DNA of 64,000 nucleotides, taken from positions 1,027,412 to 1,091,411 of the forward strand of contig NZ_GL622359.1 in the NCBI RefSeq assembly GCF_000185505.1, written 5' to 3'. This DNA comes from Pseudoramibacter alactolyticus ATCC 23263 (GTDB lineage Bacteria > Bacillota > Clostridia > Eubacteriales > Eubacteriaceae). Below are positions 16,324 through 24,533 of this stretch, one piece after another. The notes below the pieces were generated by a model. It was not told where the DNA came from, ran no database searches, and saw nothing but the letters and a program-made list of their open reading frames with translations. The first letter of the stretch is position 1; the number at the start of each line of letters is the position of its first letter. The position numbers and the translations under genes were made by a program.

Positions 16324-17916
16324 TTAATAGAAGTGACGCATATAATAAGTTGACTTCTTGGCTAATTCTTTGTTGAACTGATCAAATCCCAATGTTTCAG
16401 CCAAAGTTTTCTGATTTGAAAACAGATTGGCGCCCAGTCCGAGACGATTGCCCTTGATCCGATACCCCATACTCGCCAGTGTCGTCGGCAACATGTCCAT
16501 CGGCGTAAAGACGCGGTTCTTGAGATTGAGGGGCTCCTCTGTATCGCGCGCGCCATTGATGATGCAATTGTAAACCGTCCGATCGTAATAGGAGATTCCG
16601 GCCACCAAGTCATTGTCCATTCGGGGATGATCGCCCACGATCACGATCACTGTGTTGGGATACCAACTTTGCTGCTTGGCCCAATTCACAAAATCGTAAA
16701 CCTGGCGGTCGGCGCAATCCACCGCATCAGCCGCCTGACTGCCGTACCGGCGGTAGCAATTCTGGCAGAGATAGCCGTGGGGAAAATGGGTATCCGCCGT
16801 CAGCATTGTCAGATTAAAAGGCTTATTCTTGCCCGCCAGTGCCGTCGCTTCAATCTTTGCATATTCGTAGAGTTTCGCATCTTCATACCCCCACCACACA
16901 TGATAATCCTTTGGAATATAGCCGCGCTTCTTGGCAGTTTTCAGATCAAAAATCGCATATTTTCCATGATCTTTAAAATAAGTATTGCGCCCGGCAAAAC
17001 TCGAATCCGAACCGCAGAGGAATTCTTGATTGTAGCCTTTTTTCTGCAAAATATCGCCCAAACTTGTAATTCCCGAAGCAAAAGTTTTGCGCTCGTTCAT
17101 GCTGTTGCCGTTCGTTGGAAGGGCATAGGGCACCCCGCTGGTCTGAGCAAAGAGCGACCCCATCGTCCAGCCCGTTCCCGTTGTGTTGTGAAAGCCGCCC
17201 AGCTGATTGCCATCGGAAAACGAAACGTTCTCATTGGCCAGCGCCGTCAAATTGGGAATATAATTCGCATAGGGCTGAGCCCCGCCGGCTATTTGGGAGG
17301 CATAGGTTGTCTCCATGCTCTCCATATAAATGTAAATGACGTTTTTCTTGGTCTTGCCGTCAGTGGAAATACTTGTCCGATTGGGATCGACATAATATTT
17401 TTCGTAGATCTTCGTTCGCTGATTGGCTTTTCGGGCATATTGGGTGATGCCAAGACTCCTATCCAGATACTGCCATGCCCCGCTCAGCAGTATAACCGCG
17501 CCAACTATCAGCAACAGCCGATACACATAGATCAAATTGATCCGCATTTTGTGCCGGCCAAACGGCCGTGTCAGTTTCACCTCGATTTTCGACAATACGC
17601 GAAAATCCAACACGATCAAAACGACGGCCACCGCGGCTGCCGCGATAATCTGCGGCAGACAAAAGATCACAGCGCGCGAAAAAAAATGGGTGTTTGCCCC
17701 CTTCATCGGCGATGTCACCGTAAAAATAATTTGCTCAATCTTGACGCCAAAAGTCTTGTTAAGCCAATCCGTGGCCCGGTAACTGATCATAGCGACCATC
17801 CAGATCAGCGTGGTCAATACATAAAAAGCGATTTTGCCGATTTTAACCCAAAATTGTTTCATCTTCTGCCGATTTATCTGCTTTTGGATCTGTCTCGACC
17901 GCTTCGCCATCCCCAT
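16324..17916 (-). CDS. LTA-synthase-family membrane sulfatase/phosphoglycerol transferase
   Basis: A polytopic N-terminal membrane region (segments near 27-47, 80-100 and 130-150) is followed by an extracellular sulfatase-fold domain. Active-site features of the LtaS family are visible: the metal-ligand Glu in YIYMESMETTY, the nucleophile-region Thr in GFHNTTGTGW, and Asp-His in VGDHPRMD. It is 530 residues, somewhat short for a lipoteichoic acid polymerase (about 600-650). It could be a primase- or modifying-type member that transfers phosphoglycerol to another envelope glycan. It overlaps the upstream membrane protein gene by 74 bases and is probably cotranscribed. Start ATG behind GGGAAAGGGG. 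Confidence 0.85.
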   Translation of the reverse strand: MGMAKRSRQIQKQINRQKMKQFWVKIGKIAFYVLTTLIWMVAMISYRATDWLNKTFGVKIEQIIFTVTSPMKGANTHFFSRAVIFCLPQIIAAAAVAVVLIVLDFRVLSKIEVKLTRPFGRHKMRINLIYVYRLLLIVGAVILLSGAWQYLDRSLGITQYARKANQRTKIYEKYYVDPNRTSISTDGKTKKNVIYIYMESMETTYASQIAGGAQPYANYIPNLTALANENVSFSDGNQLGGFHNTTGTGWTMGSLFAQTSGVPYALPTNGNSMNERKTFASGITSLGDILQKKGYNQEFLCGSDSSFAGRNTYFKDHGKYAIFDLKTAKKRGYIPKDYHVWWGYEDAKLYEYAKIEATALAGKNKPFNLTMLTADTHFPHGYLCQNCYRRYGSQAADAVDCADRQVYDFVNWAKQQSWYPNTVIVIVGDHPRMDNDLVAGISYYDRTVYNCIINGARDTEEPLNLKNRVFTPMDMLPTTLASMGYRIKGNRLGLGANLFSNQKTLAETLGFDQFNKELAKKSTYYMRHFY

Positions 17917-18493
17917 AATCCCCTTTCCCGTCTTGCTCCTCCGGCTGTTTTTTTTCCGCAGATTTCTCCGGCATCACTTCCTGAAATTTGATCGCGTCCG
18001 TCTGAACACCTAATGTCGCTGTTTCCGCTGATTTGATTATAACTTGCTTATCATCGACACTTGGCACGGCACCATGATCTGCGGGCATCTCCGGCATTGA
18101 CTCCCCGACATCCTGAAACGCATCCGCCCGCGGTTGAACCACTCCTTTTTCCTTCAAATAATCGACGCCTTTCTTCTCCAAACGTTTTTCTCGCTTCCGA
18201 GCGTTAATTTCAACCCGAACGCCGCTGTATTTTCTGAAAATTTCTCCCACAAAGGGCAAAATTATAGCGCCAAAAACGGCAATCAATAAACACCATATGC
18301 TTTCTGGTTCCAAATAAATCTTTAATGTTTTCACCATACTCCAAACGACAAATTTAACAACCAGAAGGTTGAGTACCGTTAATATGCCATAAATTCGAAT
18401 CGATTTGACGACCGATACCTCATGCCCCAAACGATGAAGAAAAATTTCCCATGCGATGAAGGGGACTAAAAATAAAATGATAAATTGTGTCAT
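17843..18493 (-). CDS. Membrane protein of unknown function with a charged tail
   Basis: I do not recognise this family. The ATG at 18493 (216 residues) is preferred because AAAGGC lies before it; a longer TTG start has no support. The N-terminal half has three hydrophobic segments (about 2-18, 34-54 and 68-88). After a basic stretch (NARKREKRLEKKG) the C-terminal 90 residues are hydrophilic and Glu/Lys/Asp-rich, probably disordered and cytoplasmic. The tail overlaps the start of the LTA-synthase-like gene in another frame, which suggests coupled expression and a possible partnership. Confidence 0.7.
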   Translation of the reverse strand: MTQFIILFLVPFIAWEIFLHRLGHEVSVVKSIRIYGILTVLNLLVVKFVVWSMVKTLKIYLEPESIWCLLIAVFGAIILPFVGEIFRKYSGVRVEINARKREKRLEKKGVDYLKEKGVVQPRADAFQDVGESMPEMPADHGAVPSVDDKQVIIKSAETATLGVQTDAIKFQEVMPEKSAEKKQPEEQDGKGDYGDGEAVETDPKADKSAEDETILG

Positions 18494-18618
18494 TGCGCTG
18501 CCTTTCTGTATGTATTTAAAGCTGGGATCAAGCCCATTTATTATACCCACCGCGTTCAAATTATTCAAATTGAATACTTAAGACTCAATACGCATATTTT
18601 TATACATTTTTTCTAACT

Positions 18619-18653
18619 TAAAAAGAGCGCAGCGCATACGCCGCACTCTTTTT
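18619..18653 (-). terminator. Strong bidirectional terminator
   Basis: A 15-pair stem (A-tract, GAGTGCGGCG with CGCTGCGCTC, T-tract; a few G-U pairs) with a four-base loop. It ends the lipoprotein gene at 18678 on the minus strand and could work on either strand. Confidence 0.9.
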
Positions 18654-18677
18654 GACATGATTACCTATTCTTCAATT

Positions 18678-19817
18678 TTAATTGTTCTTATCATCCTTCA
18701 AATCGCTGTACGCCACCAAACCATTAAAGGCATTATCCAACACCGTTTTTTGATCTGCCGATATATTTCCTTCAGAGACATTGTAAATCATAATGACGTT
18801 ATATTTCCCAAAGAATAGATAGCCGTTGATCTGGGCATTCCCTCTGCTCATCTTAAGGCTATATGCTTTTCCGGAAGCAATCGGACTTTTGACAGCGTTC
18901 ATTTCCACCTGCATTCCATTGAACGCTTTCTGCATTGCTCTTTCGAAATACTGCTTAAACGCCGCATCTGAGAAATTTTGGGTGCTGCTGCTAATGTATC
19001 TGCGCGCAATGAGCAAATTTTGAGCCGCAGAGGCACTGCCCCCCGGCCCATAGAACGTCACATTCGACGTTGTTCGGGTGGTATCCATGCGCCAGTCTGA
19101 TGGAATCGGCACCGTGTAAGAGCCGGAGAGAACGCGTTTGGTAGTCGGTGGATTCTGCGTGTATTTCTTGGCGGCCTTCTTCGCTTTCTTGCTATTCCAG
19201 TACACCTTAACCTGATAATACTGCGACATCTCGTCAACGGTTGCCTGGGTTTTGTCGTTCGCCGCATTGTTCGCGATATTGATCATGCCCATAACATAAT
19301 TGGTCGTTTCTTTATCCTTGCCGACAATCTTTGTCAAAAACTCCGTGCGGCACACGCTATAATATCCGTTGCCATATTGCGGCAGAACCTGAAAACCCGT
19401 GCGATAGTAGGTATTCCCGTCTTCCGTTTTTTTAATTTTGCCCAAGGTATCGACCGCCGCATTGAGATTCGGCGCCGCCATGGAACCATATTTTTGCAGA
19501 TAAGCCTTTGTGCCGCCGGCAGAATTCACGTAAGCGGCATCGACGCTGCGCAAATTCAACGAAGTTCCGTTAGCCGACGCGCTTAAATGATTCCCTGAAG
19601 CTGATTTGCTGCCGTCTTTCGGAATAAATACCTGTAATTTTTTGCCGGTCTTCAGTTCCAGCGATGATTCCCCCAATCGCTTAAACTGATCGTAATCTTT
19701 CACCTCGGTGCCGAGTGTTGGTGCTTTGCCGCAGGCGGTGAGCAATGCGCCCAAAACCATGCAAGCCGCCACTAATGCCACGATGCTGCGCTGTTTTAAT
19801 GTTTTTATCTTCATCAT
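18678..19817 (-). CDS. Predicted lipoprotein of unknown function
   Basis: The N terminus is a clear lipoprotein signal: Lys-rich start, hydrophobic core (SIVALVAACMVLGAL) and lipobox LTAC with Cys29 as the lipidated residue. Mature protein would be anchored on the outer face of the membrane after processing by Lgt and Lsp; lgt is present at 40897. The remaining 350 residues have alternating polar and aromatic stretches (GNGYYSVCRTEFL, SGSYTVPIPSDWRMD, INGYLFFGKYNVIMIYNVSEGNISADQKTVLDNA). The last third resembles proteins that bear a PsbP/DUF1795-like fold (sorting of amphipathic strands), but I would not assign that. No partner gene is evident. Confidence 0.8.
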   Translation of the reverse strand: MMKIKTLKQRSIVALVAACMVLGALLTACGKAPTLGTEVKDYDQFKRLGESSLELKTGKKLQVFIPKDGSKSASGNHLSASANGTSLNLRSVDAAYVNSAGGTKAYLQKYGSMAAPNLNAAVDTLGKIKKTEDGNTYYRTGFQVLPQYGNGYYSVCRTEFLTKIVGKDKETTNYVMGMINIANNAANDKTQATVDEMSQYYQVKVYWNSKKAKKAAKKYTQNPPTTKRVLSGSYTVPIPSDWRMDTTRTTSNVTFYGPGGSASAAQNLLIARRYISSSTQNFSDAAFKQYFERAMQKAFNGMQVEMNAVKSPIASGKAYSLKMSRGNAQINGYLFFGKYNVIMIYNVSEGNISADQKTVLDNAFNGLVAYSDLKDDKNN

Positions 19818-19920
19818 CTAATCCTCTTTCTCTGCCAATTTCAATCATATCCAAATTTTACTTAAATTTAATCGAATTAACTTTAACAAGAAATTCTTTG
19901 CCATAATATTAATTCTTTTG

Positions 19921-20511
19921 TCAGACACTGATCCGATCCTTTAGTTGCTCGTACAGTTTATCCCCGATGCGATTGACCTCCTTAATTTCTTCCGTTGAGC
20001 TAAATGGACCGTTTTTCGTGCGGTAGTCGATAATATTCTGAGCCAGCACTTCACCGATGCCCGGCAATGTCATGAGTGTTTCCTTCGATGCTGTGTTGAT
20101 ATTAACAGTCGCCGTTCCTGCCGTATTCTGATTCGCCATTTGCGCCGATGCGTTTCGGTTGGGCACCGTGAGCTTCTGGCCGTCCTTAACTTTTTCCGCC
20201 AAATTGAGGGCATTGACATCGCCCTCTGCCGTTGCCCCGCCAGCTGCCTTAATCGCATCATTCACCCGGGCGTCCGGCGACAGACGGTATAATCCCGGCC
20301 GATTGACTGCCCCGGCGACATGCACCATTATTTTCGATGACGCAGCACTCCCTCTTTTCTGAGATGTCTGCGAGATCTCTGAGTTGCTGAGGACTTTTTC
20401 GTTGGCCTGTTTCAATTTGATCCAGAAACTGCCAATCGCCAATACGGCAACCGTTGCGACAGCCATCAAAAGCATTATTTGTTTTCTTCGCCGTTTGCTT
20501 TCGGACTTCAT
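19921..20511 (-). CDS. ComEA-like helix-hairpin-helix DNA-binding protein
   Basis: ComEA proteins bind double-stranded DNA outside the membrane during transformation. From the ATG at 20511 (good GGGGGA site; 196 residues) there is a basic N terminus, a membrane anchor at about 11-31, an SLBB domain (about 60-116, IMVHVAGAVNRPGLYRLSPDARVNDAIKAAGG) and a C-terminal tandem HhH (VNINTASKETLMTLPGIGEVLAQNIIDYR). The order matches ComEA. No comEC or comEB lies nearby, so a competence role is inferred from the family and not from context. Confidence 0.9.
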   Translation of the reverse strand: MKSESKRRRKQIMLLMAVATVAVLAIGSFWIKLKQANEKVLSNSEISQTSQKRGSAASSKIMVHVAGAVNRPGLYRLSPDARVNDAIKAAGGATAEGDVNALNLAEKVKDGQKLTVPNRNASAQMANQNTAGTATVNINTASKETLMTLPGIGEVLAQNIIDYRTKNGPFSSTEEIKEVNRIGDKLYEQLKDRISV

Positions 20512-20600
20512 GCCTGTTTCCCCCGTAAAAGTCATTGCACAAATGTTTACAGTTTCATTTATTATATCACGAGATCGCATCCGATAGTGATTTTTTCAAA

Positions 20601-20632
20601 AAATAAAAAATCCCGAGACAGCTCTCGGGATC
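20601..20632 (-). terminator. Terminator after the serC-serA-DUF1015 operon
   Basis: TCCCGAGA pairs with TCTCGGGA around a GCTG loop, followed on the minus strand by a T-rich run. It lies just after the DUF1015 stop. Confidence 0.92.
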
Positions 20633-20642
20633 AATGATTGAT

Positions 20643-21884
20643 TTATGACAATTTGTGAATAAACAACCCGCTGCGCAGCTTGGGCTCAAACCAGGTAGAC
20701 TTAGGCGGCATCAAAAGCCCCGCATCCGCAATGGCCATCAGCTCGGCGATCGACGTCGGAACCATGGCAAAAGCCACGCGCATATCGGTGGCCACCCGGC
20801 GTTCAAGTTCGGTCAAGCCGCGAATCCCGCCGACAAAGTCGATGCGCGCATCGGTTCGGGGATCCCCGATTCCCAAAATCGGGGCCAGCAAGTTTTCCTG
20901 CAGAATCGACACATCCAGACTCTTCACCGGATCTTCGGGATCGTAAGTGCCGGCCTTGGCACTCAGGCGGTACCAGGTGCCCTCCAAAAGCATGGTAAAT
21001 GTCGCCTTGGCATCCGGCGCCGCGGCTTTTTTCCCCAGGCGTTCAATATTAAAATCCCCTTCGATCGCCTTGAGAAATTCCGTCTCCGACAGGCCGTTCA
21101 AATCTTTCACAACGCGATTGTAATCCATGATGGACAGTTCGTTGTCCGGGAAAATCACCGATAAAAAATAATTGAAGGGTTCTTCCCCGGTGTAGCTCGG
21201 ATGGACTTCCCGCCGCATCTGTGCCACTTTAACGGCCGAAGCCGCACGGTGATGACCATCGGCAATATAAAGCGCAGGGACGGCTGCGAATTGATCGATC
21301 AGCGCGTCAATCGTCGCCGCGTCGTCAATGATCCACACCCGATGGCGCACCCCGTCATCGGCCGCAAAATCGACGGCGGCGTCCATCTTTTTGACCTGAT
21401 TCGTCAACGCTGCAATGGCTTCCTGATGCCGATAAGTCAAAAAAATCGGACCGGTATTGGCATCGCAGGCATCCACGTGACGGATGCGGTCCTGCTCTTT
21501 ATCCGCTCGGGTCAGCTCGTGCTTTTTGATCGTTCCGTCCAAATATTCGTCGACGGCGGTGCAGGCGACAATGCCCGTCTGGCTGTGTCCATTCATCGTC
21601 AGTTCGTAAAGATACAGGCAAGGGGTTTCGTCCTGTATCAGCACCTGCCTGGCAATCAGCCGTTCGAGATTCACTTTGGCCTTGCGATACACCGCCGGAT
21701 CGTAAGGATCAATGCGCTCGTCCATCGTGGTCTCGGGCCGGTCCACCCGCAAAAAGGAGTCGTACCGGCCTCGAGCCGCCGCCCGGGCTTCCGCGCGATT
21801 ATAAACATCATAGGGCAGCGCCGCGACAGCCGCTGCTTTCTCCGGCGCCGGCCGCAGCGCTTTAAAGGCTTTAATGGTCGCCAT
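20643..21884 (-). CDS. DUF1015-family protein (ParB/nuclease-like kinase fold), serine-cluster associated
   Basis: The 413-residue product matches the DUF1015 family: an N-terminal KAFKALRPAPEKAAAVAALPYDVYN, a DQFAAVPALYIADGHHRAASAV motif with a His pair, and EPFNYFLSVIFPDNEL. In many Clostridia this gene sits with serA and serC, as here (9 bases after serA). Some family members have been linked to serine kinase activity related to the SbnI/SerK type, but I cannot establish the reaction from this sequence. The operon suggests a role tied to serine or phosphoserine. Confident in the family, not in the function. Confidence 0.88.
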   Translation of the reverse strand: MATIKAFKALRPAPEKAAAVAALPYDVYNRAEARAAARGRYDSFLRVDRPETTMDERIDPYDPAVYRKAKVNLERLIARQVLIQDETPCLYLYELTMNGHSQTGIVACTAVDEYLDGTIKKHELTRADKEQDRIRHVDACDANTGPIFLTYRHQEAIAALTNQVKKMDAAVDFAADDGVRHRVWIIDDAATIDALIDQFAAVPALYIADGHHRAASAVKVAQMRREVHPSYTGEEPFNYFLSVIFPDNELSIMDYNRVVKDLNGLSETEFLKAIEGDFNIERLGKKAAAPDAKATFTMLLEGTWYRLSAKAGTYDPEDPVKSLDVSILQENLLAPILGIGDPRTDARIDFVGGIRGLTELERRVATDMRVAFAMVPTSIAELMAIADAGLLMPPKSTWFEPKLRSGLFIHKLS

Positions 21885-21893
21885 GATTACTCC

Positions 21894-23063
21894 TTACTTC
21901 ACCAGGCGCACGCGGGTGACGCCTTCAATCGCTTTAAGGTCGGCAATGGCCTGATCGGTCACTTCCGAATCGACGTCAATCATCGTGTAGGCAAACTGAC
22001 CTTTGTTTTTATTGGTCATATTGGCAATATTGATGTCGTCCTTGGCCAGCACCGCCGTGATACCCGCAATCATGTTCGGCACGTTGTGATGAGCCACCGT
22101 GATCCGGTGCGCGCTTTCGCAAATGTCCATGTTGCAGTCGGGATAATTGACCGAATTGACAATATTTCCGTTTTCCAGAAATTCGCGCATGGAGTCAATC
22201 ACCATGGACGCGCAGTTTTCTTCGCTTTCCGGCGTGGAAGCGCCCAGATGCGGAATATTGATCACGTGCTTCATAGCAAAGGTTTTGTTGCTCGGGAAAT
22301 CCGTGACATAGGCTGCGAGGCGGTCGCTTTCGAGGGCTTCGGCCAGCGCGTCTTCATCCACAAGGCCGCCGCGGGCCAGATTGATCAGCCGCAGGCCTGG
22401 TTTACAGATTTTAAGCAAATCAGCATTCACATAGTTTTCGGTTTCTTTCATAAAGGGCACATGAATCGAAATGTAGTCGCAATTCTGGAAAAGAGTTTCC
22501 AAACTGGAGGCCCGTTTAACTTTTCTGCTTAACCCCCAGGCGTGTTTGATGGAGATAAATGGGTCGAACCCGTAAACCTTCATGCCGAAATCCACGGCCA
22601 TGTTGGCAACCAGCACTCCGATCGCCCCCAAGCCGATAACGCCCATCTTTTTCTTATACAGTTCAGGCCCTGCAAATTGCTTCTTGCCTTTTTCCACCGC
22701 AGCGGCGATATCCGTATCCCCGCTGAGGCTTTTCGTCCATTCGATCCCTTCCACCACTTTTCTGGAAGAGATGAGCATGGCCGTGGCCACCATTTCCTTC
22801 ACGGCGTTGGCGTTGGCCCCCGGCGCGTTGCAGACCACAATGCCCGCCTCGGCACAGCGATCGAGGGGAATGTTATTGACACCAGCACCCGCCCGACCAA
22901 TAAAGCTCAAACTGTCCGGCAATGCCATGTCGTGCATTTTGGCGCTGCGCACCAAAATAGCGTCCGGCCACTCCGATCCGTCCCCATCGACAACATAAGC
23001 GTCGGTTAATTGCTTGAGGCCGCGTTTGGAAATGTTATTCAGGGTCTTGATTTGATATTTCAT
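21894..23063 (-). CDS. serA: D-3-phosphoglycerate dehydrogenase SerA
   Basis: SerA oxidises 3-phosphoglycerate to 3-phosphohydroxypyruvate, the first step of serine synthesis. The 389-residue protein has the D-2-hydroxyacid dehydrogenase core, with NAD-binding GLGAIG at about 145-150, the Arg in NLARGG, a Glu further on and the catalytic His in IPHLGAST. It ends in a short ACT domain (NVPNMIAGITAVLAKDDINIANMTN), probably for serine feedback. It lies between serC and DUF1015. The 152-base gap before it holds no gene and no regulatory element I could identify. Confidence 0.96.
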   Translation of the reverse strand: MKYQIKTLNNISKRGLKQLTDAYVVDGDGSEWPDAILVRSAKMHDMALPDSLSFIGRAGAGVNNIPLDRCAEAGIVVCNAPGANANAVKEMVATAMLISSRKVVEGIEWTKSLSGDTDIAAAVEKGKKQFAGPELYKKKMGVIGLGAIGVLVANMAVDFGMKVYGFDPFISIKHAWGLSRKVKRASSLETLFQNCDYISIHVPFMKETENYVNADLLKICKPGLRLINLARGGLVDEDALAEALESDRLAAYVTDFPSNKTFAMKHVINIPHLGASTPESEENCASMVIDSMREFLENGNIVNSVNYPDCNMDICESAHRITVAHHNVPNMIAGITAVLAKDDINIANMTNKNKGQFAYTMIDVDSEVTDQAIADLKAIEGVTRVRLVK

Positions 23064-23215
23064 TTTTTACCTTTCATGATGCCGCAGCAAATTCGGCCAA
23101 CTTCGATACTACCCCGAACTTTACTGCGCGCGTAATGGTGAACCGGCTACTCCGGCTCTGATGCTTAGATCTGATGTCGGTGAATTTGCAACATTTAGGA
23201 AGATGATCCCCATTA

Positions 23216-24304
23216 TTAATGGGCCATCTCGAAACGTTTCATGAAATCGATCAGCGCGTCGACGCCGGCCATGGGCATGGCGTTATAAATAGATGCCCGC
23301 ATCCCGCCGACCGTGCGGTGCCCTTTGAGGTTTTCGAGGCCGGCTGCCTTGGATTCCTTCACGAACTGGGCGTCAAGATCAGCGTCGCCGGTCACAAAAG
23401 GCACATTCATCAGCGAACGGGCTTCCGGCACCACCGTGCCCTTGAAAAGTTTGGAATTATCCAAAAAGTCATAAAGCTTGGCCGCTTTTTCTTTGTTGAT
23501 GGCTTCCATTGCCGGCACCCCACCGAGCTTCTTCAGCCATTTGTAAACCAATCCGCAGATATAAATGCTGTAACAGGGCGGCGTGTTGTAGCAAGAATCC
23601 TTGTCGGCGTGAATCTGATAGTTGAGCATGGCCGGAATATCCACTGCGGCGCGGCCCAACAGATCCTTGCGGATGATCACCGCGACAACCCCGGCCGGGC
23701 CCATATTCTTTTGTGCCCCGGCAAAAATTAATCCGAATTTGGACACATCATAAACTTCCGACAGAATATTGGACGACATGTCCGCCACCAGTGGCACGTT
23801 TGCCGGCACGGTCGGCAGGTTGTCCGGCCGGAAACGGGTACCGTAAATCGTGTTGTTCACACAGATATACAAATAATCGATGTCGTTGCGCATCAAGGAT
23901 GCATCAAATTTCGGAATGTAGGTGTAAGTTTTGTCCTCGGAAGAGGCGATCACCTTGGCATCGCCGACCTTCACCGCTTCCTGATAGGCCTTTTTCGCCC
24001 AGTTCCCTGTTTGAATGTAATCCGCCCGATGATGGTCCGTCATCAAATTCAGCGGAATCATCGAGAACTGCGTCGAACCACCGCCCTGCAGGAACAGGAT
24101 CTCATAATTATCCGGCACCTGCATCAGTTCCTTATAATCCGCCTTTGTCTGCGCCAGAATATCCGCAAAAGCTGCCGAACGATGGCTCATCTCCATCACG
24201 GACATGCCGGTATCGCCGTAGCAGAGCATTTCTTTTTGCGCTGTTTCAAGCACTTCCACCGGCAAAGCAGACGGACCGGCAGAAAAGTTGTAAACTCTTT
24301 CCAC
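23216..24304 (-). CDS. serC: Phosphoserine aminotransferase SerC
   Basis: SerC converts 3-phosphohydroxypyruvate plus glutamate to phosphoserine. The 362-residue PLP enzyme begins VYNFSAGPSALPVEVLE, a family hallmark, and has the PLP-binding lysine in FAGAQKNMGPAG and the HRTVGGMRASIYNAM motif near the end. The start is GTG behind AAGGAGG. It is the first gene of the serC-serA-DUF1015 unit and has an excellent promoter. No phosphoserine phosphatase (serB) is seen nearby. Confidence 0.97.
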   Translation of the reverse strand: MERVYNFSAGPSALPVEVLETAQKEMLCYGDTGMSVMEMSHRSAAFADILAQTKADYKELMQVPDNYEILFLQGGGSTQFSMIPLNLMTDHHRADYIQTGNWAKKAYQEAVKVGDAKVIASSEDKTYTYIPKFDASLMRNDIDYLYICVNNTIYGTRFRPDNLPTVPANVPLVADMSSNILSEVYDVSKFGLIFAGAQKNMGPAGVVAVIIRKDLLGRAAVDIPAMLNYQIHADKDSCYNTPPCYSIYICGLVYKWLKKLGGVPAMEAINKEKAAKLYDFLDNSKLFKGTVVPEARSLMNVPFVTGDADLDAQFVKESKAAGLENLKGHRTVGGMRASIYNAMPMAGVDALIDFMKRFEMAH

Positions 24305-24353
24305 AATTTACCTCCTTATGAATTTTGAATCATGTAAAGTTACAAACAAGAAC

Positions 24354-24382
24354 ATTATAATCATAAGGTTTGTTTTTTTCAA
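24354..24382 (-). promoter_or_regulatory. Promoter of serC-serA-DUF1015
   Basis: TTGAAA, 17-base spacer, TATAAT on the minus strand, 50 bases before serC. Best sigma-A match in this part of the window. Confidence 0.82.
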
Positions 24383-24498
24383 TGCGGTAAGGTGTTATTT
24401 TCAGCCGAAGAACGGTATTTTTGAGTATCGCTTCTCCCTTTTGCTTTTAACAAAAAACATGCAAAGGTAGAGCAATGATGTCCGTCCGAATAGATACT

Positions 24499-24524
24499 AA
24501 AAAAGACCCTCCGAAGAGGATCTT
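24499..24524 (-). terminator. Terminator after mgtE
   Basis: AGATCCTC pairs with GAGGGTCT around TTCG (one G-U), followed by six T on the minus strand, just past the mgtE stop. Confidence 0.88.
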
Positions 24525-24533
24525 AATCACGCA

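Noticed and set aside
23064-23215. T-box or other riboswitch before serA
   Set aside because: No T-box TGGNACCGCG-type core or terminator is present; only a weak six-pair CCGG hairpin.
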